In this document: in pieces, positions 46,224-56,012 of the stretch
Layout: each line of letters begins with the position of its first letter
How positions within the stretch are numbered: position 1 is the first letter of the stretch
Origin: Pegoplata infirma
Lineage: Eukaryota > Arthropoda > Insecta > Diptera > Anthomyiidae
Length of the DNA: 64,000 nt
Assembly: GCA_963921195.1 (NCBI GenBank)
Contig: OY992537.1
Coordinates: forward strand, 147,987,841 to 148,051,840
Direction: 5' to 3'
Position numbers and translations under genes: made by a program
Notes under the pieces: model-generated
What the model was told of the DNA's origin: nothing
What the model saw: only the letters and a program-made list of their open reading frames with translations
The model's database searches: none

Positions 46224-46522
46224 CACAGACTAAATACAGACTCGACAGTAGAGTTTTATAAGAAAAAATGGGGAAAAACTAAGCGATTTTAGGAGAAAAC
46301 ACAGCGGTTTTTAGTCCATTTTACGCTAACATGGCAACACTTTCTACGACTTAGGAGTGAGTGAAACAACAAAAACCGATCTGGCATCCATTTTTCTTAT
46401 GGCGCGTTATATCAGTTTTCTCTTTCTAACCTAATTCGTAGAATAATTTGAAAACATTAACCATATGGTTAAAAAATACTTTTTTGACACCTGTCATATT
46501 TGTCGAGTCTGTATTAGTCTGT
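46224..46522. mobile_element. R2, R MITE next to R1 at the same target
   Basis: 299 bp, ends CACAGACTAAATACAG and TGTATTAGTCTGT, inverted relative to R1. Flanked by GACAATAT (46216-46223 and 46523-46530); its left duplicate is also the right duplicate of R1. Intact reference for the family. Confidence 0.88.
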
Positions 46523-47410
46523 GACAATATCATGAAAAAACTTCAAAATTCAAAAAATTTACATCGGTTAATGATAATTTTGCTAAGACTGTCAAAAAAA
46601 TATAAAAATTTTGAACCTAGAATTTACATTTCCAGAACAAATATTAAAAGTGCTGTCAACTTTATTAGTTTTTGCTCGAATAACGCAGTTTTAAATTTTT
46701 TTTTGCGATTTTTAGCAATTTTTTGCGTTTTTTAGCTATTTTTTGCGTTTTTGTGGTGAAAAAAGTTGCATTATTTTTTTTGTTTTGTTTTATTGTATTT
46801 CACGATTTTTAACTTTTATTTTTTGATTTTTTATGTTTTAATTAATTGTTTATCTCTAATAAAACTGTTTTTAATAGAAAGTTGGTAAAATTTTAATGTT
46901 TTTTATGATTTATATTAATAATGAATATTTCCCGGGATTCCCGGGATTTTTTATTTTTTTCCCGTTTCCCGGGAAATTGATAAGTCCAGGAATTCCCAAA
47001 CACTACTAAAAACACGCAAGAAACCGCCGAAAAAAAATTAGCGGGAAAATATAAAATTTTCCCGCTAAGTTTCAAAAAAGGCGCTAAAATTCGACAAACT
47101 TGGCGATTTCGATTGAAAAAAAGAAAAATTGGAAAAACCTCTAAATTTTTCGCACTAAATCCAAACAAAAAGCGGTAGATTTTTCCGCTAAAGCACCATT
47201 CCCGCTAAAACCAATTTTCCCCCGCTAAAACCAAACAAAAAGCGCTAGATTTAGCGGGAAAACCTCCAACTTGGCAACAGTGTCAATTGTCAATAGTGTG
47301 TTTAAAATCAAAAGAAAAACAAATGGAAATAAGCCAATGTTTAAAGAAACGAAAGATGCATTTTCAAAATATTCTTTTTCAAAAACACTACCAAAACTAT
47401 CTATTATCAC

Positions 47411-47860
47411 CACTGTTGCCAACTATTTTTAACCAAAAACCTCTAAATTTCACTAAAAAAGCGCTAGAAACCGCCAAAAATAAATTTAGCGGGGAAAAAT
47501 TAAAATTCTCCCGCTAAATTACGAAAAAAAGCGCTGAAAACCTGAAAACTTGGCATTTTTGATTGACAAAAAAGGAAAAATTAAAAAAAACCTCCAAACA
47601 AAAAACGCGCAAGAATACTCCGAAAAAAATTTAGCGGGAAAATATAAAATTCTCCCGCTTAATTACAAAAAAAGCGCTAAAATTCGACAAACTTGGCGTT
47701 TTTGATTGAAAAAATAGAAAAATTGGAAAAAACCTCTAAATTTTTCCCACTAAATCCAAACAAAAATCGCTAGATTTTCCCGCTAAAACCAATTTTCCCC
47801 CGCTAAATCAAAACTAAAAGCGCTAGATTTAGCGGGAAAACCTCCAACTTGGCAACAGTG
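47411..47860. mobile_element. B4, B MITE inserted in exon 1 of the Harbinger gene
   Basis: 450 bp, CACTGTTGCCAAC / TTGGCAACAGTG, perfect TSD ATTATCAC (47403-47410, 47861-47868). Exon 1 without it is exactly 41 codons and ends at a GTAAGT donor, which confirms that the insertion is secondary. Confidence 0.92.
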
Positions 47861-47964
47861 ATTATCACTTTTAATTAATAAAAAGAGAAGCATTTGGAGT
47901 CACGTAAGTACAAAATCTAATTTAAATTACCAATAAAAATAAAACAATAACGAATTTCTTATAG

Positions 47965-48363
47965 AAGAGGTATGGACAGTTCTGGGAACTGGATATGCAG
48001 TTGTGCACTGATGAAATCTTTAAAGAATCATTTAGGATGAATCGTGTTTGTTTCAACAAATTATGTGCATACCTTACGAACATGACAAAAAAGACACAAA
48101 TTACAGAAAATCAATAACTCTTGAGAAAAGAATTGCAATAGCGCTGTATGCTTTGAGATCGTCAGCAGAATTCGCAACCATTGCAAACCTCTTTGGTGTG
48201 TCGAAGGCAAGGGTTTGCGTTTTTCTCCAAGAATTTTGTATGGAAGTATGGTTTACCATGGCTCCCCACTATCTTCCCGAAAAATTTATAACGGAACACA
48301 AAGTTCGGGAATGTGTGAATGGTTTTAAAAAAATGGGTTTTCCACAATGTTTTGGAGCTTTAG
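47965..48363 (+). pseudogene. Harbinger transposase exon 2 (DNA-binding part), frameshifted
   Basis: Starts after TTTCTTATAG and ends at TTTAG/GTAAGG. The first frame reads FWELDMQLCTDEIFKESFRM; after the A run at 48083-48088 the family-matching frame is the other one (DTNYRKSITLEKRIAIALYA...ANLFGVSKARV, a helix-turn-helix). The exon is 399 nt where phase requires 400, so one A is missing from the homopolymer, or the assembly has an error there. Confidence 0.8.
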
Positions 48364-48399
48364 GTAAGGTTTTTATTTTTTTTTTTGTAATTCAAGGAT

Positions 48400-49944
48400 T
48401 CTACCTGCAAGTCGAAGATTCTATTTGAAATACGAAGATTACATTTGTAATTCGAAGATTCTACTTGCAATTCTGAAACCAAATTGTAATTCGAACATCC
48501 AACTGTAAGTACACTTGAATCTTTGAATTACAATTTCAAAATCTTCAAATTACAAATATTATCGTCGAATTAGAAATGGAATCTTCGCGTTAAAAATCGA
48601 ATATTCTGCTTGTATATCACTGTTGCCAACTACTTTTAACCAAAAACCTCTAAATTTCCCAAAAAAAGCGCTAGAAACCGCCAAAAATAAATTTAGCGGG
48701 GAAAATTTAAAATTCTCCCGCTAAATTACGAAAAAAAGCGCTAAAAAACGAAAAACTTGGCATTTTTGATTGACAAAAAAGAAAAATTTAAAAAAAAAAA
48801 CCTCCAAATTATTTTTTCTACGAAAATTTACTTTTCACTAAAAACGCGCAAGAAACCGCAGAAAAAATTTAGCGGGAAAATTTAAAAATCTCCCGCTAAG
48901 TTACAAAAAAAAAGCGCTAAAACTAGACAAACTTGGCGTTTTCGATTGAAAAAAAAGAAAAATTGGAAAAAAAACCTCTAAATTGTTCCCACTAAATCCA
49001 AACAAAAAGCGCTAGATTTTCCCGCTAAACCACAGTTCCCGCTAAAACCAATTTTCCCCCGCTAAATCCAAACAAAAAGCGCTAGATTTAGCTGGAAAAC
49101 CTCCAACTTGACAACAGTGTTGTATATCGAATATTCCATTTGTAATTCGAAGATTTCACTTGTACTTCGAAGATTCCAATTGTAATTCGTAGATTCTACT
49201 TGTAATTCTAATATTCCATTTGTAATTTGAAAACCAAACTGTAATTCGAAGATCCAAGTGCACAATTGAATTTCAGATGGAATATTTGAGCTACAACTTG
49301 AATCTTCGAATTTCAAATGGAATGTTCGAAATACAAGTTGAATCTTGGAGTTAAAAATGGAATCTTCGAATTAAAAATCGAAGACTCAGCTTGTAAATTG
49401 AATATTTCATTTGTAATTCGAAGCTTCCATTTCGTTTGTAATTCGAATATTCTACTTGTATTTAGAATATTTTATTTGTAATTTGAAAACCGAATTGAAT
49501 TCAAAGATCCATGTGTAATAACACTTCGTTTTTTGAAAACCAATTTCAATTTTCGAATTTTAAATGGAGTCTTCGAATTACAAATGAAATATTCGATTGA
49601 CGAGTAGAATCTTCGATTTGTAGTTCAAAAATTCCATTTGTAATTCAAATATTGTGATATAATTCGAACATCCAACTGTAATTACACTTGGACTCCAACT
49701 GTAATTACACTTGTATCTTCAAATTACTTGTAATTCGAATATTCAATTTCGAATTTCAAGATTCCATTTCTACTTCGAAAATTCTACTTGTAAATAGAAT
49801 ATTCCATTTGTTATTTTAAAATTAAATTGAATTTCCAAGATTTCAGTTGTAACTACACTTAGATCGTCGAATTACAATTAGATTTTCGAATTTCAAATGG
49901 AAATTAGAATTACAAGAACAATTTTCAAATTGCAAATGGAAACT
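48400..49944. repeat. Irregular minisatellite (TTGTAATTCGAAGATTC) in both orientations
   Basis: Dozens of variants of TTGTAATTCGAAGATTCCA and its complement GGAATCTTCGAATTACAA, spaced about 20-30 bp, fill the intron apart from B5. Runs of one orientation alternate with runs of the other, so the RNA could fold. No coding; the 84-aa minus ORF reflects the repeat. Confidence 0.75.
48618..49119. mobile_element. B5, B MITE in Harbinger intron 2
   Basis: 502 bp, perfect TSD TTGTATAT (48610-48617, 49120-49127). The right TIR is slightly mutated (TTGACAACAGTG). Interior is typical of the B family. Confidence 0.9.
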
Positions 49945-50106
49945 ATGGGGCATTAGGGTATTATTCGTTCAACTGTTGACGAGTGTGGACGTGTTTTATT
50001 TTAACTCCGTGCTATAAATTGAATTACTAAAATTGTTCGTAATAGGTTTTGTTCGTAATAGGTATTTTTGTGATATTTTCATTACCACATCAAGGAAAAT
50101 GAAAAT

Positions 50107-51510
50107 ATGGACACAAATGATACCGATTTAATTCGAGGCTCTGCCTCACCGACTGGTGCTGGTCCTAGCACTGGTCTTAGGGTTGCGACCTTGAAGTCCG
50201 GCCTTGATTCTGGTAGGGGTGCTCAGCCTAATATTGGTGGTAAAAAGAAAAAGAAACTTAAGCCATCAAAGGTCAGGCACAACCAGAGAAGGCTTTGTTT
50301 GAAAATAATTAACAGACTAAGCCAACTCGATGGAACGAAGCTCTCCGAACGTGAGAGGGCGTCGCTATCATGGGCGAAAGGAGTCATTGAAGAACAGGAC
50401 AAACTTTCGGCAATACGCGCATCTGACAAACAGAGCGCTGTTTCGGCCTCGTCATCGAAGTCTGGTAAAAGGTTGCGCTCGCCCGACGAGAAACCTTTAC
50501 CTAAGAGATCTAAGGTGACCGGCAACGTCTGGACTCAGTCTTTTAGTGAAGTGGTTAAAGGTAACTTCGTTAGGGCTGTGATAAACAGGCAAAATGGGGA
50601 TTGTAGTATTCCAAGGGACAAGTGGAGTTTAGTTGAAACTAAACTAAATGAAATCTACTATAGGCTCCTTGAGAGTATGCCTGATTTTCTCCCTACTACT
50701 GTCAACGCAGGTTGGTATCAGGGGCGAGTAAAACTCGTTGCTTTTGGGAACGAAAGATCCGCAGCCGTGTTTAAGGTTGCCATTAGCCAAGTGGGAGAGT
50801 TATGGCCTGGAGCCAGACTGGACGTTGTGGAAAAACATGATATCCCCTCGCAACCCAGAGCTCATGCATGGATCCCAATGGCTACAAGTGACACTGCGGT
50901 GATTCTAAAGATGATAAAAGTCTGCAATCCTGACCTTCCAACTCAGAATTGGCAAATTGCCAGATTGGGTGAGATGGAGGGCGCTCGTCGTCAAGCAGTG
51001 GTCTTGGTTAATGAGGAATCGCTTCCGCTTTTAGCCAGGACTGATGGCATTATTAGATTTGGCTTTTTTCATATAAGAGTCAATGTCTACAAGGGCGACC
51101 AGAAGCCTATTTTGGACGCAGACAAGCCAGTGGCAGAGTCGGCTGGGGAGGAGAATCTGGAAAAGGTTGATATTCAGCTGACCGATTCTAGGCTGATGGG
51201 AGATGCATCTGGCATTTTCGAAACCGAATCTGGTAACGAATGCGACCTCTGTGATGGCACGGAGGATAAAGCTGATGCCATGATGGGTGACATTCAGGAC
51301 GAGGCCCATGCAGTGAGGAATTCGGAGAGTTCTGTTGCCTCCGATTCAGAACAGATGGGACACATATCTGGCTTATTCGAAACCGAATCTGGGGACGAAT
51401 GCGACCTCTATGATAACACGGAGGATGAAGCCAATAACACGGTGGTGGAAAGGATGGTGGAAAAAAAGCAAGATGTTGCGGTTCCTACAAATAAACCTCC
51501 ATCACTGTAA
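50107..51510 (+). CDS. LOA-type retrotransposon ORF1
   Basis: 467 residues, uninterrupted. The N-terminal ~60 are basic (GGKKKKKLKPSKVRHNQRR). The middle, about 140-340, has the ORF1 domain of LOA-type elements (WYQGRVKLVAFGNERSAAVF, RAHAWIP, NWQIARLGEM, VNEESLPLLA), probably an RNA-binding fold; no CCHC knuckles are seen, unlike jockey ORF1. The acidic C-terminus holds a duplicated block starting at Met364 and Met417 (MGDASGIFETESGNECDL and MGHISGLFETESGDECDL), nearly identical also in DNA. ORF2 begins in the +1 frame 38 nt before the stop. Family role: RNA chaperone/RNP protein. The start at 50107 is the first Met after the 5' UTR. Confidence 0.88.
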   Translation: MDTNDTDLIRGSASPTGAGPSTGLRVATLKSGLDSGRGAQPNIGGKKKKKLKPSKVRHNQRRLCLKIINRLSQLDGTKLSERERASLSWAKGVIEEQDKLSAIRASDKQSAVSASSSKSGKRLRSPDEKPLPKRSKVTGNVWTQSFSEVVKGNFVRAVINRQNGDCSIPRDKWSLVETKLNEIYYRLLESMPDFLPTTVNAGWYQGRVKLVAFGNERSAAVFKVAISQVGELWPGARLDVVEKHDIPSQPRAHAWIPMATSDTAVILKMIKVCNPDLPTQNWQIARLGEMEGARRQAVVLVNEESLPLLARTDGIIRFGFFHIRVNVYKGDQKPILDADKPVAESAGEENLEKVDIQLTDSRLMGDASGIFETESGNECDLCDGTEDKADAMMGDIQDEAHAVRNSESSVASDSEQMGHISGLFETESGDECDLYDNTEDEANNTVVERMVEKKQDVAVPTNKPPSL

Positions 51511-54500
51511 GGCAGCCTCAGCTGCACTATTGCTGCGCCTGACGAAAGGAGCAGTTGACTTGGTTTTTATCCAAGAGCCCTGGGTGCGGGGTGGCAGGGT
51601 TTGCGGATTGAAGACCCCAGGATTTAAGTTGATGGTTGCCAAAGGTGAGGGTTCACCAAGAGCCTGCATCTTGGCGAAAAATGGCTTAAATATATTCTTT
51701 TTATCAACTTTTAGTGATATGGATGTTACAGCGGCTAGCTTAGAGCTTCATGGGAAATCTATTTGGCTCGCCTCTGCGTATTTTCCTAATCCGGGGCCAA
51801 TACCCCCGGAGAAGGTTGGCGGTCTGATTCGGGAGTCTGAATCTAGGGGACACCAGTTACTTGTGTGCTGTGATGCTAATGCACATCATTCGATATGGGG
51901 AAGTACAGACACAAATGATAGAGGCGAATCACTTTTGGAGTTTTTGTTAAGCACTAACCTGTTTATTTGTAACAAGGGTAGTGAACCAACTTTCGTTACA
52001 AGTACGCGGCAAGAGGTTCTTGACGTAACACTTGTATCAGATGCATTGTCTGATAGAATTGATGACTGGAGAGTTTTGGAAGAGCATTCTTTCTCAGATC
52101 ATCGCTACATTGAGTTTTTACTCAGGGAGCGTGCCCCGGTTGAGACAGTCTCTAGAAATCTGAGAAGAACAAACTGGGTGAAATATAGGGAGACTTTTTC
52201 TTTGCTTTTGGATGAAGTACCCCTATCTGAACCGCATAGTTTAGCGGAAATTGACTGTCTGGTTGACCATATAACAAATGTTTGTAATAGGTGCCTGGAT
52301 GCGTCTTGCCCTTCTGCAAAGCCCAGAGGGAAAAAAAAGCCACCTTGGTGGTCAAATGAGTTGCAGACGAGCAGAGATTCCTGCAGAAAGCTCTTTAATA
52401 AGGCTAAATTTTCAAGAGCTGACGAGGACTGGTCTGCATACAGGCTGCAACTTAAGAGTTATAAGAAGATGATCAGAAATGCAAAATGTGATTCTTGGAA
52501 AAACTTCTGTGGAAACATAGAAGACGTCTCTGAGGCATCCAGGCTGCGCAAGGTTCTGGCTTCTTCTCCTTGCACCCTAGGATACCTGAAAGATCCTAAT
52601 GGGGTGTGGTCTTCCTCCAGTGGAGAGTCGCTGGATCTCCTTTTAAACATGCATTTTCCGGGCAATTCCATGACGCCGTTTCAAGCTTTGGAACGTTCTG
52701 ACGCCCAAGCATCTGAAATTGCTTCGGAAATAATAAATATGCCAACATTAATTTGGGCGATAAAAAGCTTCAGGCCCTATAAATCCCCGGGACCTGATGG
52801 TATAATCCCGGCTGAGTTGCAGCAAGTGTTGGACTATATAGCCCCGTTGCTGTATAATCTATACACAGCATGCATCAACTGGTCTTATATTCCTTTAAAA
52901 TGGAGGGATACCAGAGTCGTATTTATCCCGAAGGCTGGGAAAAGTTCCCACACAGCTCCGAAGGATTTCAGACCAATTAGTCTGTCTTCTTTTTTGTTAA
53001 AGACAATGGAACGAATGATAGACTCATATTTGCGTAGAGTGATTGACCCGAGGTTGCTTTCGACAAAGCAACATGCATACAGCAAGGGACGATCAACGGA
53101 AACAGCTCTTCATGAGCTCGTTGGTACCATCGAGAGATCGCTTTCGGTAAAGGAGTACACTATGGTGGCCTTTCTTGATATTGAGGGGGCTTTTAATAAT
53201 GTCATCCCAGAATCGATAATGTTGGCATTGTCTGGTCTGGGAGTAAAGCGTGAAATCGTTTTAATGGTGGAAAACCTACTTGCCAATAGACGTATAACGT
53301 CTGAATTGGGAGCGTCCGTCATATCTCGATTTGTCAATAGGGGCACACCACAAGGAGGTGTTCTTTCGCCGCTTCTTTGGAACCTGGCACTGAATTCAAT
53401 GCTACTATCTCTAGAAGCACGTGGTTGTCATGTTGTCGCATATGCTGACGATGTCGCGATAGCGGTAAAGGGGAAGCATCTGCCAACATTGCGGGATATT
53501 CTGCAGGGTTCTCTGAAAGATCTGTCTAAATGGGCAAGAGACTGTGGTCTAGGAGTTAATCCTAGTAAAACAGAGCTTGTTTTGTTTACAAGGAAAAATA
53601 AGATTCCTGCTTTTGATCCTATTTCTGTGGACGGTACTGAAATCACCTTCTCAGATGGAGCCAAGTATCTTGGAGTATTTCTAGATAGGAAGCTGAATTT
53701 CAGGCGTAATATTGAGGAACGGGTGAGAAAAGCAACGATTGCTTTGTATTCCTGTAAAAGGGCCATTGGAAAACGATGGGGTTTTAGCCCTCAAGTCGTT
53801 CATTGGATCTATACAGCAGTGGTGCGTCCAATTTTGCTGTATGGAATCATTGTCTGGTGGCCTGCTTTAGAAACAAAAGCAAACTTTGTCTTTATCACGA
53901 AGGTACAGAGAATGGCGTCAATGTGCATCACTGGTGCTCTTCGTACTACACCTACGGCTGCATTAGAAATCCTCCTTCACCTGATACCCTTGGACATATT
54001 GGGTAGGCAGTATGCGGCTGCGTCGGCAATTCGACTTAATAGCACGCTGCAATGGAGGAGCAGTGATTGTGGCCATAGCGCGATCTTGAAAAAGATAACA
54101 ATACCACAAAATGTGGACTGTGCTCCCTCTTTGAGCCTCTTTGAGCGCCACTTTACCACTATGATACCATCCAGGGAGTCTTGGATGGGGGATACTCCGG
54201 GTAGTGGAGCTACCATAAATTTTTACACAGATGGATCGAGGCTGCACGAACAAGTGGGCTTTGGAGTCTATTCGGAAGAGCTTGGGTTGAGCCTGGCTCG
54301 TAGATTGCCAGATCATTGCAGTGTTTACCAGGCAGAGATGCTGGCAATAAAAGAAGTGGCTGACTGGTTGAGCTGCAATGCCTTGTCTACAACCGCAGTC
54401 AACATCTATACTGACAGTCAAGCCGCGGTCAAGTCCCTGGATTCAATGTTTCTGAAAACAAGATCTGCCCTTAACTGCCGCACGTCTTTAAATGAGATGG

Positions 54501-55066
54501 CCAAGCAGTTTAACATACGACTCATATGGGTCCCAGGGCACAGAGACATTCCAGGGAATTGCAAAGCCGATGAGCTTGCAAGACTAGGAACTACCTTACA
54601 GGTTCCAACAGAATTGGAATGTGTTGGTATGCCTCTAGAAACTTGCAAGCAAAACCTACGGCTTTGTTCTGCGACGGAGACTAATCAAAGATGGGCAAAT
54701 GGATGGACGTGTGAGACAACACGACTGATTTGGCCTTCTCTTAATCAGGGGCGCACAAGTGAGCTGATATCGCTTCCAAGAGGAGAGATTTCGACGGTGG
54801 TTTCTATAATTACCGGACACTGTCTTATAGGGAAGCACGCAGAGCGGTTAAATGTGCCGTCGAATGACTTTTGCCGAAGTTGCATGGATGAAGAGGAGTT
54901 GGAAACTATCGAACACTTTATTTGCCATTGCCCGGCACTTTCTATTCAGAGACTTGCTTCACTGGGATCTAGGGAGCTGTACGATCTTTCTGATTTGTCG
55001 GATGTCAAAATTCAACATCTAAGGAGCTTTATAAGAAGCTCAAAATGGTTTAACGACAGGGACTAA
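51473..55066 (+). CDS. LOA-type ORF2: endonuclease, reverse transcriptase, RNase H
   Basis: 1197 residues if it starts at Met 51473 (MLRFLQINLHHCKAASA), the conserved start of the endonuclease; the open frame extends upstream to 51335. Domain order: APE-type endonuclease (about 1-220; IQEPWV, CCDANAHHSIWGS, SFSDHRYIEF), reverse transcriptase (about 410-720; KSPGPDGI, DFRPISLSSF, RGTPQGGVLSP, YADD at about 657-660), RNase H (about 915-1050; FYTDGS with Asp920, AEMLA with Glu955, YTDSQA with Asp981, WVPGHRDIPGN), then a C-terminal zinc-binding CRSC...H...CHC motif. All catalytic residues are present. The 38-nt overlap with ORF1 in the +1 frame, near an A7 run, suggests frameshifting or reinitiation. 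Probably competent. Confidence 0.94.
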   Translation: MLRFLQINLHHCKAASAALLLRLTKGAVDLVFIQEPWVRGGRVCGLKTPGFKLMVAKGEGSPRACILAKNGLNIFFLSTFSDMDVTAASLELHGKSIWLASAYFPNPGPIPPEKVGGLIRESESRGHQLLVCCDANAHHSIWGSTDTNDRGESLLEFLLSTNLFICNKGSEPTFVTSTRQEVLDVTLVSDALSDRIDDWRVLEEHSFSDHRYIEFLLRERAPVETVSRNLRRTNWVKYRETFSLLLDEVPLSEPHSLAEIDCLVDHITNVCNRCLDASCPSAKPRGKKKPPWWSNELQTSRDSCRKLFNKAKFSRADEDWSAYRLQLKSYKKMIRNAKCDSWKNFCGNIEDVSEASRLRKVLASSPCTLGYLKDPNGVWSSSSGESLDLLLNMHFPGNSMTPFQALERSDAQASEIASEIINMPTLIWAIKSFRPYKSPGPDGIIPAELQQVLDYIAPLLYNLYTACINWSYIPLKWRDTRVVFIPKAGKSSHTAPKDFRPISLSSFLLKTMERMIDSYLRRVIDPRLLSTKQHAYSKGRSTETALHELVGTIERSLSVKEYTMVAFLDIEGAFNNVIPESIMLALSGLGVKREIVLMVENLLANRRITSELGASVISRFVNRGTPQGGVLSPLLWNLALNSMLLSLEARGCHVVAYADDVAIAVKGKHLPTLRDILQGSLKDLSKWARDCGLGVNPSKTELVLFTRKNKIPAFDPISVDGTEITFSDGAKYLGVFLDRKLNFRRNIEERVRKATIALYSCKRAIGKRWGFSPQVVHWIYTAVVRPILLYGIIVWWPALETKANFVFITKVQRMASMCITGALRTTPTAALEILLHLIPLDILGRQYAAASAIRLNSTLQWRSSDCGHSAILKKITIPQNVDCAPSLSLFERHFTTMIPSRESWMGDTPGSGATINFYTDGSRLHEQVGFGVYSEELGLSLARRLPDHCSVYQAEMLAIKEVADWLSCNALSTTAVNIYTDSQAAVKSLDSMFLKTRSALNCRTSLNEMAKQFNIRLIWVPGHRDIPGNCKADELARLGTTLQVPTELECVGMPLETCKQNLRLCSATETNQRWANGWTCETTRLIWPSLNQGRTSELISLPRGEISTVVSIITGHCLIGKHAERLNVPSNDFCRSCMDEEELETIEHFICHCPALSIQRLASLGSRELYDLSDLSDVKIQHLRSFIRSSKWFNDRD

Positions 55067-55151
55067 TAGGGAAACCTATTACGGTCCCGTGGTATCACAA
55101 TGGACCTCAGAGTCTACGTGTGTTGACGTAAAAACGTCAGCAGCCACTTAC

Positions 55152-55171
55152 AACCTAACCTAACCTAACCT
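55152..55171 (+). repeat. (AACCT)4 tail of the LOA element
   Basis: Four exact units end the element just before the TSD. The unit equals the insect telomere repeat (TTAGG) read on the other strand, but here it is an element tail. Confidence 0.85.
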
Positions 55172-55183
55172 ATGGGGCATTAG

Positions 55184-55800
55184 ACTGGCATTAAAATCGG
55201 TCGAACGGTTTTCGAGATATCGCCATTTGAAATTTGCAAAAAATGACGGTTTTTTCCTACGTTCAAGATTTTTTTTTTAAAAAACATCACAATTTTTTCC
55301 CCCTGGGCCATTTCATAGAGCTTAAGACAATCTTTCATTTAAATCTAATTTGAGCCAAATACGATCATTTTATCCCGTGGCGCCCTTCGGTCAAAGTTTT
55401 GGATTTTTGAAAAATTTCCACCAAAAAAAATTCGATTTTTTAAAAATTAAAAAAAAAATAATGTTTTTGACACATTATTTAATTAATTTTGGCATGCTGA
55501 ACACGAATGTCATAAAATTTCTTGAATCGGTCTAACGGTTTTCGAGATATTCCCATTTGAAATTTTCCAAAATATTCCCAAAATGGTGGTTTTTTCCTAC
55601 GTTCAAGAAATTTTTTAAGAAACATCACAATTTTTTTCCCCTTCGCCATTTCATAGAACTTAAGACAGTCTTTCATTTAAATCTAATTTGAGCCAAATCC
55701 GATCATTTTATCCCGTGGCGCCCTTCGGTCATAGTTTTTGAAAAATTTCCACCAAAAAAAATTAGATTTTTAAAAAATTTTAAAAAAAAATGTTGATACA
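55184..55800 (+). repeat. Two tandem ~315-bp repeats in the Harbinger intron
   Basis: Both copies carry CGGTTTTCGAGATAT, GGTTTTTTCCTACGTTCAAG, CATTTCATAGA and TTTTATCCCGTGGCGCCCTT, starting near 55195 and 55525. This is intron sequence downstream of the LOA insertion. No coding. Confidence 0.75.
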
Positions 55801-55848
55801 TTAAATCAATCAGTACTAATCACCAGTATTCTTATTTTTGCCATGTAG

Positions 55849-55951
55849 ACGGTTGCCATATAGAAATTCTTGCTCCATATGATGAATCATCCGATTATCA
55901 TAATTACGAGGGATGGAACTCTATAGTCCTTTTAGCCTTGGTAGATTATAG
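55849..55951 (+). CDS. Harbinger transposase exon 3
   Basis: 103 nt between ATGTAG and GTAATT. With the last base of exon 2 it begins at Asp175 (DGCHIEILAPYDESSDYHNY...), the first catalytic position, and ends EGWNSIVLLALVDYR. Open and well matched to the DDE_Tnp_4 / Harbinger family. Confidence 0.82.
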
Positions 55952-56012
55952 GTAATTATATACACTTAACATATTTAATCCTGGTTTATGAAGTAATTTT
56001 ATAAATATTTAG

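Larger units (their letters stand above)
43734..47005. mobile_element. C2, C MITE inside B3, carrying C3, R1 and R2
   Basis: Starts TAGTGTTTGGGGTCCGGG, ends CCCAAACACTA, TSD CTAAAAAC (43726-43733, 47006-47013). B elements elsewhere read CACTAAAAACGCGCAAG across this site. After removing nested elements it aligns with C1 and C3. Confidence 0.88.
43506..47282. mobile_element. B3, B MITE in the Harbinger leader, split by C2
   Basis: Ends CACTGTTGCCAAC and TTGGCAACAGTG with a perfect TSD TCAATTGT (43498-43505, 47283-47290). Own sequence is 43506-43733 and 47006-47282, which join to a normal ~500-bp B element. Confidence 0.9.
49957..55171 (+). mobile_element. Full-length LOA-clade non-LTR retrotransposon
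   Basis: About 5.2 kb, inserted in the Harbinger intron. TSD ATGGGGCATTAG (49945-49956, 55172-55183), 14 bp if the preceding CT is counted. 5' UTR about 150 bp; two intact overlapping ORFs; the 3' end is four AACCT units rather than poly(A). RNase H in ORF2 and the DUF4780-like ORF1 support the LOA clade. Same strand as the host gene. Confidence 0.92.

Noticed and set aside
51335..51472. Upstream extension of LOA ORF2 to Met 51335
   Set aside because: The extension is the shifted frame of the ORF1 acidic repeats; conserved endonuclease sequence begins at Met 51473.
53963..54421. 152-aa minus-strand ORF
   Set aside because: Lies wholly inside LOA ORF2 in another frame; no domain.
55152..55171. 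Interstitial telomere repeat
   Set aside because: Only four units, placed exactly between the LOA 3' UTR and its TSD, so it is the element's tail.
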